DNA from: Cognatishimia sp. F0-27
GTDB taxonomy: Bacteria; Pseudomonadota; Alphaproteobacteria; Rhodobacterales; Rhodobacteraceae
Reading direction: 5' to 3'
Assembly: GCF_020667845.1 (NCBI RefSeq)
Contig: NZ_JAFMPQ010000002.1
Location: forward strand, 1 to 64,000
Length of the DNA: 64,000 bases
The first letter of the stretch is position 1, and each line of letters opens with the position of its first letter. Below, one piece after another: positions 17,878 to 26,700 of this stretch. The position numbers and the translations under genes are program-made. The notes beneath the pieces were generated by a model that was not told the origin of the DNA, made no database searches, and saw nothing but the letters and a program-made list of their open reading frames with translations.

Positions 17878-18203
17878 TGACGCTTCTCGGTTTGGCGGCA
17901 ACGCTTGTGATCGTTGCCCTCTGTCTGACCGTGGCGGTGCTGACGATTGCCATTGCCGTGCTGATCAGCCGGTCAGCGCAGACCGGTCCAGTCGAGGACA
18001 ACCTTGCCGCACACACCCGCGCGCATGGCCTCGAAGCCGGCGGCGAAATCCGGCGCCGCAAAGCGGTGCGTGATCACGCCGGACACGTCGAGCCCGTTCT
18101 CAAGCATGGCGATCATCTTGTACCAGGTCTCGAAGATCTCGCGGCCATACACGCCCTTGATGGTCAGCGCCTTGAACACAACGCGCGACCAATCCATCGG
18201 TGA
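17874..18203 (+). CDS. possible small membrane protein, 3' half overlaps tdh
   Basis: ATG 17874 overlaps the preceding stop, and the first 32 residues form one very hydrophobic helix (LLGLAATLVIVALCLTVAVL onward). After about residue 33 the frame runs antisense through the 3' end of tdh for 231 bp, where the composition looks like a shadow. Either a real small membrane protein has grown a read-through tail, or the whole frame is spurious. Confidence 0.22.
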   Translation: MMTLLGLAATLVIVALCLTVAVLTIAIAVLISRSAQTGPVEDNLAAHTRAHGLEAGGEIRRRKAVRDHAGHVEPVLKHGDHLVPGLEDLAAIHALDGQRLEHNARPIHR

Positions 18204-19097
18204 TTTGCCGGGTGGGATACCCAGAAGGGCGATGCGTCCACCCATCACCAGAGACTCTGCCATCTGGTCGAGTGCGGACTGGTTGCCGGACATTTCGAGC
18301 CCGATGTCAAAGCCTTGGCGCAGGCCGAGACGGCCCATCACGTCAGGAAGCGTTTCGCGCGTGATATCGACCGGCTCCACATCGGCGACCGACGCGGCCA
18401 GCGCAAGGCGCTCCGGGTTCACATCGGTGATCACCACGTGGCGCGCGCCCGCGTGTCGGGCGACAGCCGCGGCCATGATGCCGATTGGACCGGCCCCGGT
18501 CACAAGCACATCCTCCCCGACCAGATCGAAGCTCAGCGCGGTGTGCACCGCGTTGCCAAGAGGGTCGAGAATGGCGCCCACGTCGTCAGAGATCGACTCG
18601 GGCAAGGGCACAACGTTGAAAGCGGGAAGACAGAGATACTCGGCAAAGGCGCCTTGCCGGTTCACGCCGATGCCGCGTGTTTCGGGGTCGAGGTGAAACC
18701 GACCCGCGCGGGACTGGCGCGAGGTCTTGCCGATCAGATGCCCCTCGCCGGAGCAGCGCTGCCCACATGCGAGGTCGGTCACGTTGCGCCCGATCTCGAC
18801 GATCTCTCCGGCAAATTCGTGGCCGGTGATGAGCGGCACGGGCACGGTTTTCCGGGCCCAGTCATCCCAGTTCCAGATATGCACATCGGTGCCGCAGATG
18901 CCGGTCTTCGTGACCCGGATCAAGACGTCATCGGGGCCGATATCCGGCACGGGAGCCTCGATTTGCCACAACCCTTCGCGGGGTGCGGTCTTGGCCAGAG
19001 CCATCATGGTGCTGCGCGCCCCGGTCGGCGCAGGGCCATCCGTGGAGACCGCGCGGTTGGTTTTGGGCTCGGGCGGATAAGCGGCGGTATCAGACAT
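17973..19097 (-). CDS. tdh: L-threonine 3-dehydrogenase-like zinc alcohol dehydrogenase
   Basis: A 374-residue medium-chain dehydrogenase, predicted to oxidise threonine to 2-amino-3-ketobutyrate with NAD. Catalytic zinc region KTGICGTDVHIWNWDDW and GHEFAGEIVEIG, and the Rossmann motif GAGPIGIMAAAVARHAGARH, are intact. The lobe that normally carries four structural-zinc cysteines reads GEGHLIGKTSRQSRAGRFHL and has none; this looks like a lineage variant known from rhodobacteria. The chosen start has GGGAG upstream and adds a 30-residue polar N terminus; MMALAKT at 19007 is the family-like start but has a weak site. No kbl is adjacent. Confidence 0.88.
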   Translation of the reverse strand: MSDTAAYPPEPKTNRAVSTDGPAPTGARSTMMALAKTAPREGLWQIEAPVPDIGPDDVLIRVTKTGICGTDVHIWNWDDWARKTVPVPLITGHEFAGEIVEIGRNVTDLACGQRCSGEGHLIGKTSRQSRAGRFHLDPETRGIGVNRQGAFAEYLCLPAFNVVPLPESISDDVGAILDPLGNAVHTALSFDLVGEDVLVTGAGPIGIMAAAVARHAGARHVVITDVNPERLALAASVADVEPVDITRETLPDVMGRLGLRQGFDIGLEMSGNQSALDQMAESLVMGGRIALLGIPPGKSPMDWSRVVFKALTIKGVYGREIFETWYKMIAMLENGLDVSGVITHRFAAPDFAAGFEAMRAGVCGKVVLDWTGLR

Positions 19098-19122
19098 GCG
19101 GGCGACTCCCTGTGGATGTCAC

Positions 19123-19175
19123 TTTCTATCATAACGGAAGTGCATCCGAAAAGATAGAAATCCTGTTTGACGGAA
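19123..19175 (-). promoter_or_regulatory. dyad operator over the tdh promoter
   Basis: TTTCTATC (19123-19130) and GATAGAAA (19153-19160) form an inverted repeat enclosing a second one, CGGA/TCCG. Read on the minus strand it contains TATGAT, a good -10, about 35 nt before the tdh start. Half-sites TAACGGAA (19132-19139) and TGACGGAA (19168-19175) match the palindrome on the adjacent regulator gene, suggesting control of tdh by that regulator. Confidence 0.5.
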
Positions 19176-19323
19176 AAAATCTGTAATAGCGGTAGAGATC
19201 GGGACAGAGGGCCCGTGTTTGCGGCGCGCGCGGCTTACGTAGCGGCAAGCACCATGCGCCGAAGGGGAATGACCGCGTCTTGACCACGGGAGTGATTCCG
19301 TCTGGATGTGGTCCGACCGGCGC

Positions 19324-19890
19324 TCAGGCGTCGCGCACAATCAGGAAGGCGCGCGCGGGCCCGTCTTCGGCCCGGATCGCATGGGGCACGTCAGCGGCAT
19401 AGCGCGCGGTATCTCCCGGCCCGAGCCGTTCGGATTGGCCTGCGGATGTGATGGATACCTGCCCCTCGACCACCGTCAGATGCTCCTGAGCGCCGCGCCG
19501 GTGCGGATCCGAGACCAGCGCGCCGCCATGGGCGAAATCGAGGCTATAAACCTCGTGCTGGCCGGCGTCCTCGGGCGGAGACAGAATGCGCAGGCGGCAA
19601 TGCTGTCCGCGATTGTCGATGGTCGGCGCGCTGCCCGCGCGAATGATGGCGATCTGCGGCCCGGCAGGGGCCACGTCGAGCAGCCCGGCGAAGTCGACCT
19701 GCAAGGCGCGGGTCAGGTTCCAGAGCGTCGCAATGGTCGGCGAGCTTTCGCCGCGCTCGATCTGGCTGACCATGCTGCGCGAGACGCCGGACAGGCGCGC
19801 CACCGCCTCGAGTGACAGGCCCTGGGCCCGCCGGGCTTCTCGGAGCCGGGCGGGAAGGCGTTTCAGGATATCATCGGCCTCTTCCGTCAT
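19324..19890 (-). CDS. XRE-family regulator with C-terminal cupin sensor
   Basis: A 188-residue transcription factor. Residues about 12-70 form an HTH-3 domain (LREARRAQGLSLEAVARLSG, then SRSMVSQIERGESSPTI); residues about 105-185 form a cupin with the HRRGAQEHLTVVEGQ metal/ligand motif. This class usually senses a small metabolite and controls neighbouring catabolic genes. It lies upstream of tdh on the same strand and is likely its regulator. A 16-bp palindrome spans its own start codon, implying autoregulation. Confidence 0.88.
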   Translation of the reverse strand: MTEEADDILKRLPARLREARRAQGLSLEAVARLSGVSRSMVSQIERGESSPTIATLWNLTRALQVDFAGLLDVAPAGPQIAIIRAGSAPTIDNRGQHCRLRILSPPEDAGQHEVYSLDFAHGGALVSDPHRRGAQEHLTVVEGQVSITSAGQSERLGPGDTARYAADVPHAIRAEDGPARAFLIVRDA

Positions 19891-19897
19891 GACGGAA
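19882..19897. promoter_or_regulatory. perfect 16-bp palindrome on the XRE-cupin start codon
   Basis: TTCCGTCATGACGGAA is a perfect palindrome centred on the regulator's ATG (minus strand, 19890-19888). On the same strand TTGACA at 19927-19922 could be a -35, which would place the transcript start close to the ATG, so a bound dimer would block both transcription and initiation. The half-site TGACGGAA recurs upstream of tdh. Confidence 0.5.
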
Positions 19898-19937
19898 AAG
19901 ACAGCCGAAGTTGCGCGGGACTGTCAAGCGATGCCGG

Positions 19938-20243
19938 TCAGATTGTCTCGCCGATCAGCATCTGGGGTTTCGTGTCGGTGAATTTCGGAATGTCGGCCAG
20001 CACCGGACCGGCTTGCTCCATCGCGGCGCCAAGCGCGGCCTGATCGGCGAAGACCATGGTTGCGACCGCGTGAAACTCCGGCGGCGTATCAGGTCCGCCT
20101 GCGAGCCCCTTTGTCACCAGCGTGCTTTCGATATGCGGGCCCATATGCGTGCGGACAAGTGCCATGTGTGTGTCGCGGTAGTAGTCGTGATCAAACTTGG
20201 TTCCGCCTGCTGTCGGATACAGGACTTGCAATGTGACGGCCAT
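19938..20243 (-). CDS. EthD-family small dimeric alpha-beta barrel protein
   Basis: A 101-residue protein of the EthD type: VTLQVLYPTAGGTKFDHDYY then RDTHMALVRTHMGPHI is the family pattern with the conserved D-x-Y-Y and H. Members are small ferredoxin-like dimers often beside oxidative catabolic genes; their chemistry is poorly defined. ATG 20243 has GGGAG upstream. It precedes the XRE-cupin regulator by 47 nt and may share its control. Confidence 0.8.
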   Translation of the reverse strand: MAVTLQVLYPTAGGTKFDHDYYRDTHMALVRTHMGPHIESTLVTKGLAGGPDTPPEFHAVATMVFADQAALGAAMEQAGPVLADIPKFTDTKPQMLIGETI

Positions 20244-20392
20244 GAGAGGCGCTCCCTTTCGGATTTGGAATGCGAGCCTATCCGATTTCCGGCCGCGGCG
20301 AAATGACGACGCGTAGCGGGCTGACATGCCGGGGCCGGGCGGGCATAGTCGGAGCGCGTCAGAGGGGTGGCGCAGGGAAAAGGGACACTGGC

Positions 20393-21571
20393 ATGAGCAA
20401 CGAAATCGTTATTCTGGGCGGCGCACGGACCGCGATCGGCACATTTGGGGGCAGCCTTGCAGGGACCGCGCCCATCGACACGGCGGCGGTTGCGGCGAAG
20501 GCAGCGCTGGAGCGGGCGGGGGTCGAGGGTGGCCAGATCGGCCACGTGGTCTTTGGTCATGTCATCAACACGGAACCGCGCGACATGTATCTCAGCCGTG
20601 TGGCCGCGATGCAGGCGGGTATCCCCGATACGACCCCGGCGATGAACGTGAATCGGCTTTGCGGGTCGGGCGCACAGGCGATTGTGTCGGGCACGCAGGC
20701 GCTGATGCTTGGGGACGCGGATTTTGCGCTGGTGGGTGGCGCGGAGGCGATGTCCCGCTCGCCCTTTATCGTGCCGGATCAGCGTTGGGGCGCGAAGATG
20801 GGCGATATCAAGACGCTGGACATGATGCTGGGCGCGCTCAATTGCCCGTTCGGCACCGGCCATATGGGTGTCACGGCGGAGAACGTGGCCGCCGAGCATG
20901 ATGTGAGCCGCGAGGCGCAGGACGCTTTTGCGATGCAGAGCCAGGAGCGCGCGGCGGTGGCGATTGCCGAGGGGCGCTTTGCCGAGCAGATCGTGCCGGT
21001 GGAGGTGCGCCGCAAGAGGGACATGGTGCCGTTCGAGGTGGATGAGCATCCCAAGGCCACCAGTCTTGAGGCACTGGCCGGGTTGCGCACCGTGTTCAAG
21101 AAGGACGGCACCGTCACGGCGGGCAACGCGTCGGGCATCAACGATGGTGCGGCGGCGCTGGTGCTGGCGCGGGCGGAGGCGGCGGAGAAGGCCGGTCTGA
21201 GACCAAGGGCACGGGTGATTGGCTATGCCCATGCGGGCGTGCGCCCGGAGGTGATGGGGATCGGTCCGGTGCCCGCGGTGGAAGCGCTGCTGGCGCGGAC
21301 GGGTCTGACGGGCGCGGATTTCGACGTGATCGAGAGCAACGAGGCGTTTGCCGCGCAGGCCCTGGCGGTGAACAAGGGGCTGGGGCTTGATCCGGCGAAG
21401 GTCAATCCGAATGGCGGCGCGATTGCGCTGGGTCATCCGGTCGGGGCGACGGGTGCGATCATCGCCGTGAAGGCGCTTTACGAGCTGGAGCGGATTGGCG
21501 GGTCGAAAGCGCTGATCACCATGTGCATCGGCGGCGGGCAGGGCATCGCGATTGCCATCGAGCGGCTGTAA
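20393..21571 (+). CDS. acetyl-CoA acetyltransferase (thiolase II)
   Basis: A 392-residue biosynthetic-type thiolase, condensing two acetyl-CoA to acetoacetyl-CoA or cleaving a 3-ketoacyl-CoA. Nucleophile Cys90 lies in NVNRLCGSGAQAIVSG, the catalytic His in GGAIALGHPVGATGA (about 349), and the second Cys in TMCIGGGQGIA (about 379). AGGGA precedes ATG 20393. It stands alone, without phaB or other beta-oxidation genes, so its role (PHB, ketone or acyl-CoA turnover) is open. Confidence 0.93.
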   Translation: MSNEIVILGGARTAIGTFGGSLAGTAPIDTAAVAAKAALERAGVEGGQIGHVVFGHVINTEPRDMYLSRVAAMQAGIPDTTPAMNVNRLCGSGAQAIVSGTQALMLGDADFALVGGAEAMSRSPFIVPDQRWGAKMGDIKTLDMMLGALNCPFGTGHMGVTAENVAAEHDVSREAQDAFAMQSQERAAVAIAEGRFAEQIVPVEVRRKRDMVPFEVDEHPKATSLEALAGLRTVFKKDGTVTAGNASGINDGAAALVLARAEAAEKAGLRPRARVIGYAHAGVRPEVMGIGPVPAVEALLARTGLTGADFDVIESNEAFAAQALAVNKGLGLDPAKVNPNGGAIALGHPVGATGAIIAVKALYELERIGGSKALITMCIGGGQGIAIAIERL

Positions 21572-21607
21572 TCAAGCGGTCTGCGCGGTGCGCAGGCTGG
21601 TTTGATC

Positions 21608-21662
21608 GGGACGAGGGGCGCTGCCCCTCGCGCTCCCCGGAGTATTTCCGGACAGAAGAAAC
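21608..21662 (+). repeat. roseobacter-type extragenic palindromic element, copy A
   Basis: A perfect hairpin CGAGGGGC-GCT-GCCCCTCG (21612-21630) is followed by CTCCCCGGAGTATTTCC and AGAAGAAAC. The same arrangement recurs at 57.45 kb. This copy lies between the convergent thiolase and pbpC genes and probably ends or stabilises their transcripts. Confidence 0.65.
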
Positions 21663-21683
21663 GGGGGCGGGGTTTGTGCGGAT

Positions 21684-23732
21684 CTAGCGCAGTTCGATCT
21701 GCACGCGGCTGGCGGTGCCGCGCGCGTCGATCACCGAAAGCGTTGCGAAACCGGGGTCGGTCAGCGGAATGGTCAGCGCCCTGTCGCGCAGACCCGTGGC
21801 CAGCACCGCGCCGTTGCCAAGCAATGTGAAAGGTGGGGTGCCGCCGCGCAGTTTGATCGGGATACCGTGTTGGGTGGCGGAGAGGCGCGCGCCATCGGGC
21901 GGGAAGGTGAGCGCAAGGTCCGGTGTTTGGTCTTGTGCGCCGAAGCGTTGCAACGGCAGCGGCAGGCGCGCGTGATCCACCATCAGGGTTTCGGGCGGTG
22001 GTGCCGGAAGTGGAGCGGTGCCGTCGCGAGCCAGCCCCAGAGCCTCGAAGAGGAGTGGGGCGGCGAGCGCGCCGCCGAAAGCGCCGGGCACCGCGGTGCC
22101 GTCGGGCCGCCCGATCCAGACACCGGCGACAGTCTGCCCGTCCCAGCCCAGCGCCCACGCGTCGCGATGGCCGTAAGACGTGCCGGTCTTGTAGGCGACC
22201 TGACCCGGTGTTCCCGCGCCCGGAGGTGGGGCGATCCGGGACAGGATATGGCCCAGATGCCATGCGGAGGCCGCCGAGAGCACACGGGTTTGCGCGGCGG
22301 GCGCGTCGGATCGTGACCAGCGCAGGGGTTGGCCCATGCCGCCACGTGCCAGCGCCGCGTAGAGCCCGGTCATGTCTTCGAGCGTGACGCCGACCCCGCC
22401 GAGCGCCATGGCGAGGCCCGGAGCGCCGCCGGGCAGCACGGCCTCGACGCCCGCGCGCTTCAGCGCCGCGGCCAGATGCGCGGGGCCAAGCGCGTCGGTC
22501 AGGCGGATCACGGGGATGTTCAGCGAGCGTTGCAGCGCATCGCGCACCGAGACCTCGCCGCGAAACAGCCCGTCGAAGTTTTGCGGCGCGTAGCGGCCGA
22601 TCTGGAGCGGGGCATCGAGGATCAGGGTTTCGGGATGCGCGAGACCGCGATCGAAGGCCAGACCGTAGACCAGCGGTTTGAGCGTCGAGCCGGGGGAGCG
22701 CAGCGCCGTGCTCATATCGACAAAGCCCTGCGCGCGCGTGTCGTTGTAGCGCTGTGCGCCGATGGTGGCGCGGATCTCGCCGCTTGCCAGATCGGCGATG
22801 ACGATGGCGACGGACAGGCGCGGATCGCGGCCTGTCATATAGGCGCGGGCGCGGGATTCGAGTTGGTCCTGCAGCGTCGCGTCCAGCGTGGTGTCGTGGC
22901 GGCCCGGACCGCGGGCGATGGCGCGGTCCGACAGGTGCGGGGCGCGTTGCGGCATGGCGAAGCGGCGGCCCGGTGCGGGATCGCGCGCGCCGGCCACAGC
23001 GTCGTCCTGCGAGATCACCCCGGCGTCGGCCATCCGGGTCAGCACGCGGTTGCGGGCGATGAGAGCGGCCTGGGGCGCGCGATCCGGGCGGCGGCTTTCG
23101 GGGGCTTGCGGCAGCGCCACGAGCAGGGCGGCTTCGGCGGGTGTGAGGCGCGCGGGTTCCTTGCCGAGCCACGTGAGCGCGGCGGCGCGCAACCCCTCGA
23201 CATTGCCGCCATAAGGCGCAAGTCGCAGGTAGAGCGCGAGGATGTCATCCTTGGTCATGCGCCGTTCGAGGGCGAGGGCGAGACGCATCTGGCGCAGCTT
23301 GCCCTGCCACTTGCCGGTTGTGCCGTCTTCGAGCAGCCGCGCGACCTGCATCGTGAGGGTGGAGGCGCCGGAGATCACACGCCCGTTGCGCAGCGCCTGA
23401 ACCATGGCGCGGAGGGCGGCCCTCGGATCGACGCCCGCGTGGGTGTGAAACCGCTTGTCCTCATAGGCGAGCAGCATCTCGAAGAAGAGCGGATCTATGG
23501 CGTCCTGCGAGACATCCATGCGCCAAAGACCGTTTTCGACCGTGTAGGCGCGCAGCAGGATGCCGTTGCGGTCGCGCACCTCCGAAGAGGTTTCATGCAC
23601 GAGGATCGGCAGGGTTGTGGCGTCGATCCACGCGTCGAAACGGTCGCGGCCATACCCGGAGGCAAGAAGCACCAGCGCGATCAGGGTGTAGAGGCGCGCG
23701 GAGCCCGCCATGCGCGCGAAAAGGTGGGTCAT
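21684..23732 (-). CDS. pbpC: penicillin-binding protein 1C
   Basis: A 682-residue bifunctional peptidoglycan synthase anchored by an N-terminal helix. The glycosyltransferase domain has EDKRFHTHAGVDPRAALRA and GASTLTMQVARLLE; the transpeptidase has the SxxK motif in RSPGSTLKPLVYG and KTGTSYGHRDAW; the C-terminal PBP1C domain ends the protein. ATG 23732 starts 5 nt after the alpha-2-macroglobulin stop, the classic PBP1C/A2M pairing (E. coli pbpC/yfhM), in which the two are thought to act in cell-wall repair and periplasmic protease defence. Confidence 0.96.
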   Translation of the reverse strand: MTHLFARMAGSARLYTLIALVLLASGYGRDRFDAWIDATTLPILVHETSSEVRDRNGILLRAYTVENGLWRMDVSQDAIDPLFFEMLLAYEDKRFHTHAGVDPRAALRAMVQALRNGRVISGASTLTMQVARLLEDGTTGKWQGKLRQMRLALALERRMTKDDILALYLRLAPYGGNVEGLRAAALTWLGKEPARLTPAEAALLVALPQAPESRRPDRAPQAALIARNRVLTRMADAGVISQDDAVAGARDPAPGRRFAMPQRAPHLSDRAIARGPGRHDTTLDATLQDQLESRARAYMTGRDPRLSVAIVIADLASGEIRATIGAQRYNDTRAQGFVDMSTALRSPGSTLKPLVYGLAFDRGLAHPETLILDAPLQIGRYAPQNFDGLFRGEVSVRDALQRSLNIPVIRLTDALGPAHLAAALKRAGVEAVLPGGAPGLAMALGGVGVTLEDMTGLYAALARGGMGQPLRWSRSDAPAAQTRVLSAASAWHLGHILSRIAPPPGAGTPGQVAYKTGTSYGHRDAWALGWDGQTVAGVWIGRPDGTAVPGAFGGALAAPLLFEALGLARDGTAPLPAPPPETLMVDHARLPLPLQRFGAQDQTPDLALTFPPDGARLSATQHGIPIKLRGGTPPFTLLGNGAVLATGLRDRALTIPLTDPGFATLSVIDARGTASRVQIELR

Positions 23733-23736
23733 CGGT

Positions 23737-26700
23737 TCATGGCGCGGAGGTGACCGTGACCGTGCCGGACGCCGTGGTGGCGCGGTAATCGGGGCGGTAC
23801 ATGTCTTCGACCAGAGCGGCGGGGTGGTGGAACGTGCCGGGAGAGACCGCGCGCGCAATATAGGCCAGACGGAAGGGCTCCGTGCCGGAATGGGTCACGG
23901 CGGCCAGAAACCGCTCGGTGCGGAATTCCGCGTGCTCGGTCTCCGCCGTTTCCAGCCAGTCGAGCCCGGCAAGGTCGCCCGCACGCAGGAGCGACGGGTT
24001 GTCGATCTCGAACCCGGCGGGCAGCGCGTCGTTGACCATGAGCCGCGCGCGGGTGGCCTCGGCGGGTTTGACGGTGAGGACTGTCACGAGGCGCGTGCCC
24101 TGCGCGACGGTTTCGGGGGAGACCGCGTTGCCCTCCATATCGTAATAGGCGCGGGTCAGCGCGTAGCCATAGCCGCCCGCCTCGGTTGGCCCGTCAGGCA
24201 CGCCGATGGTTGTCAGGGTGACGTCGGTGTCACGCGTGCCGGTGTTTTGCAGCGCGCGGGTGCCGAGATCTGCGGCGTCGAAGCGGCGCACGAAGGGGCC
24301 GGAAACCGGAGTGCCGTCGAGCGTGAGGCCGGAAACCGTCGGATCCTGCACCAGCGCATGGGCGGCCAGAAGCGCCCAGGCCTGTTCCTGAGTGGAGAGC
24401 GCGCGACCGATGGTTCCGATCTGGCTGGCGAGGGTGATGCGGTCCACCGCGTCGGAGCGGGCCTCGACCACCAGCGACAGGAGTGCGGCGCGGTCGCGGA
24501 AGCGGCTGCCGTAATCGGCGCGGAACACGCGGTCTTCGGGTGTCGCACCGCCGCGCGCGATGCGGGTTGCGGATTTGGCAAACATCCGGTCGGCGCGTTG
24601 CTGGTCGCCATAATAGGCCAGCGCCGCGCCAAGCTGGGCCTGTGCCATGGGGGAGCCGAGCGCGTCGGCTTTCTCGTCGGCATAGTAGCGCAGATCGCCC
24701 ATCGCGGCGCGGCCTTCGCGGGCGAGCACCATCAGCGCATAGGCGATATCCTCGCCGCCCGCGTCGAAGTCGGGCGCATAGGCCACACGGTTGGCCAGAT
24801 TGTCGAGCGCCTGCGTGAACGCAAGCTCGGGAACGCTGTGGCCGCCGAGACGGGCGCGGCTCAGGAAGTCGGTCACATAGGCATCGAGCCAGAAATCGCC
24901 GGAGCCTGTGCGCCAGAGGCCAAACGCGCCGGTGGTGCTCTGGCGGGTGAGGATCTGGGCGATGGATTGCTCGATGCGGGTGGCGATCTGGGTCTGGTTG
25001 CCGATGCCGAGCGGTTCGGCGACCGAGGACAGGTAGAGCAGCGGCATGGCCTGGCTCGTGACCTGTTCGGTGCAGCCATAGGGGTAGCGGTCGAGCGCGG
25101 CGAGCAAGCCGGGCGCATCGAAGCGCGCAAGCGGCCCGGCGGAGACCATCGCGGAGGCCTGATCAGCGCGGAACCCGGCAAAGACGTTGTCATCGAGTTG
25201 GAAGGTCGCGCCGGGGGCGAGGGCGAAGCGCCGGGTAGTCGCGGTCGCGGGATCGAGCGCGCGCACGCCGAGGGTCAGATCCTTGGTGAGGCGTTGCCCG
25301 TCAGGCGTGGTGAGCGCGATGGTGAGCCGGTGATCGCCGATGGGACCGGCGGTGAGCGGGATTCGCAGCGCGGTCTTGCCGTTCTCGGCGAGCGTGACGC
25401 TGGCGGGGATGGTCGCGGCGTCGAGTTGCAAGCCGGTTGCGCCGAGGCTGAACGGCATGTCGCCCGCCGCGCCCTTGGTGTGGGTCAGCTCGATCAACAG
25501 GCGGGTGCTGTCACCGGGCGACAGGAAGCGCGGCATCGATGCGGAGATCACCACCGGGTCACGCACGAGCACGTCAGTTTCCGCCTGCCCGACGCCGGTG
25601 GGCGACCACGCGACGGCCATCAGGCGCAGGGTGCCGTTGAAATCGGGTAGATCGAAGGAGACCGGCGCGCGGCCCTGCGCATCGACCGTGACGGGGCCGG
25701 AGAAGAACGCGGCGAGCGCTTCGGTGGGGGGCGGGCTTTGCATCCGCATGCCGGCGGAGGCGTCGCCGCCCGAGCGGATCGCGCCCATCGCGCCGTTGGA
25801 GCCGTCGATCAGGCGACCGTAGATGTCGCGGATCTCGACCCCGAGACGGCGCTGGCCGAAGTAATGCGCGGCGGGGTCGGGGCTTTCAAAGCCGGTGAGG
25901 TTGAGGATGCCGAGATCGACGGCGGCGACGGTGACATAGGCCTCGGTGCCGGGTTCCAGACCGTCGATCACCACGGCGGCGTCCATCGTGGCGCGGGGGC
26001 TGGCCTCGGTCGGGGCGTCAAAGGAAACGGAGAGGCGCTTGTCGCCAGGATCGACGGCGGCATGGGCAAGGCCGAGCGCGCGGGCGGGGCTTTGGCCGAT
26101 TGCGTCATCGGCGGGGCGGATCACCTGCGCCGTGACATAGACGCCCGCGCCCCATTCATCGGTGACGGGCAGGTCGAGCGTGGTTGCGCCCGCGGGCACA
26201 TCGACGGTCTGCATGGAAATCACGCGGTCGGCCATGACGGTGACGAGCGCGCGGCCCGCATCGCGTGGCACCATGCGCAGGGTCGCTGTCTCGCCGGGAC
26301 GATAGGCGGGTTTGTCGAGCGAAAGCTCCAGCATATCGGGGCTTTGCGCGGCATCGGCGGGGGCGTACCAGCCCGCGTCAAACGCCATGGAGGCGGAGAC
26401 ATAGGCGCCATCGGTGCGCTCGATCACCACCTCGTAGGCCCCCCAATCGACATCGGCGGCGATCTGCAACGGGTCTGTGCCGAGTGTGCCGGTGCCGCGC
26501 GCGATTGTTTCGCGGGTGGTGATCGGCTCCCAGTTCCAGTTGCCGTAGATCTGATACCATTGATAGCGGGTGCGCACGCGGTTGACCTGCCACGACACGT
26601 CCATCGCGGTGCGGTTGAGCGACGGGTCGAGCGCGATCACGTCGAAGCGGGCTTCGGATCCTTCGGGCAGGGTGTCGTCGAAGGCGGGTTTGATGCCGAT

